From NCBI GenBank assembly GCA_018806985.1, contig JADANN010000461.1:3681276-3745275 (forward strand): a stretch of 64,000 bases of DNA. Reading direction: 5' to 3'. The position numbers and the translations under genes were made by a program. A model generated the notes under the pieces. That model had not been told where the DNA came from. It made no database searches and saw nothing but the letters and a program-made list of their open reading frames with translations. The stretch comes from Angiostrongylus vasorum (Eukaryota; Nematoda; Chromadorea; Rhabditida; Metastrongylidae). Shown piece after piece: positions 63,631-64,000 of this stretch. Position 1 is the first letter of the stretch. Each line of letters starts with the position of its first letter.

Positions 63631-64000
63631 TACTTTTATGATCAAAACAGAAAAAGAGAGTCAAAGGCAATCTAAAACATTCCAGGAAAGGAAGGAAACC
63701 AGAAAAGAAGTTTTCGGTTTTTTCAATCTACTAATTTAACAATATAGACATAGAATAGACAAAAATAAAGCAAAGTAGGCAAATTTTCAGCAATTCAAGA
63801 AGAAAAGCTATTCAAGCCCTTCATGCTAAATAACGGCACCTTGCCTTTCAGTTCAGCAAACGAATGAGGCAATATGGTCACATAACATGAAATGTTGGGA
63901 AGAGCACGCCCACTTCAGCTTCATCTGGACACAACGTAAAACCACGCAAAGGACATTTATTATAAAAAATCGTATTTTAGTGACTTCGTTCATTATTCGC
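63631..64000. other. No gene recognised
   Basis: AT-rich, nothing supported to the window end. Confidence 0.35.

Overview
This window looks like the genome of a nematode, most likely a clade V parasite such as a hookworm or another strongylid. That is an inference from four things: genes split into many short exons, with some introns of about 40 bases and others of several kilobases; a kinase of the MELK/PIG-1 family; RTE-type LINE debris; and BEL/Pao retroelements with a phlebovirus-type envelope gene. There are no bacterial operons, ribosome binding sites or CRISPR arrays. Open reading frames over 60 codons are mostly noise, so genes were assembled from splice sites and reading phase.

Genes. 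The best-supported gene is a complete eight-exon MELK/PIG-1 serine/threonine kinase on the + strand (27625-32178). Directly upstream in the same orientation is a multi-exon gene of unknown function with at least nine phase-compatible exons (14054-26349), an RVxF-like motif and a poly(A) signal. A short minus-strand exon (14360-14638) lies inside its first visible intron. A globin-like gene lies on the minus strand (about 53541-59624), with the E7 and F8 histidines in place and what looks like a long C-terminal extension. Weaker exon fragments occur at 12366-12875 (-), 35111-35213 (-), 35512-35577 (+) and 47479-47665 (-).

Mobile DNA dominates the rest. At least three tRNA-derived SINE-like families are present (called S1, S2 and S3 here). 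There is also a 0.4 kb retroposon family (R4) with 11-bp target-site duplications and short-tandem tails, a dispersed repeat R5, foldback/MITE-like elements, two RTE LINE 3' ends and a broken BEL/Pao gag-pol relic (minus strand, about 41.5-44.9 kb).

The most unusual locus is 36253-40913. An LTR element (36581-40830) carries an envelope-like gene but no gag or pol, and it sits inside an R4 copy that in turn sits inside an older repeat. Immediately after the 5' LTR, the expected primer-binding site does not stop at about 18 bases. It continues for about 70 bases as an antisense copy of almost a whole tRNA-Gly(CCC), including the CCA end that nuclear tRNA genes do not encode. I read this as reverse transcription through the tRNA primer followed by an aberrant jump into the env region, which would also explain the missing gag-pol. 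The 5' LTR has seven copies of a 52-bp repeat and the 3' LTR has two.

At 46.0-47.4 kb, tandem S2 copies form a near-perfect inverted repeat with arms of about 0.64-0.69 kb, which is either a recent palindrome or an assembly artefact.
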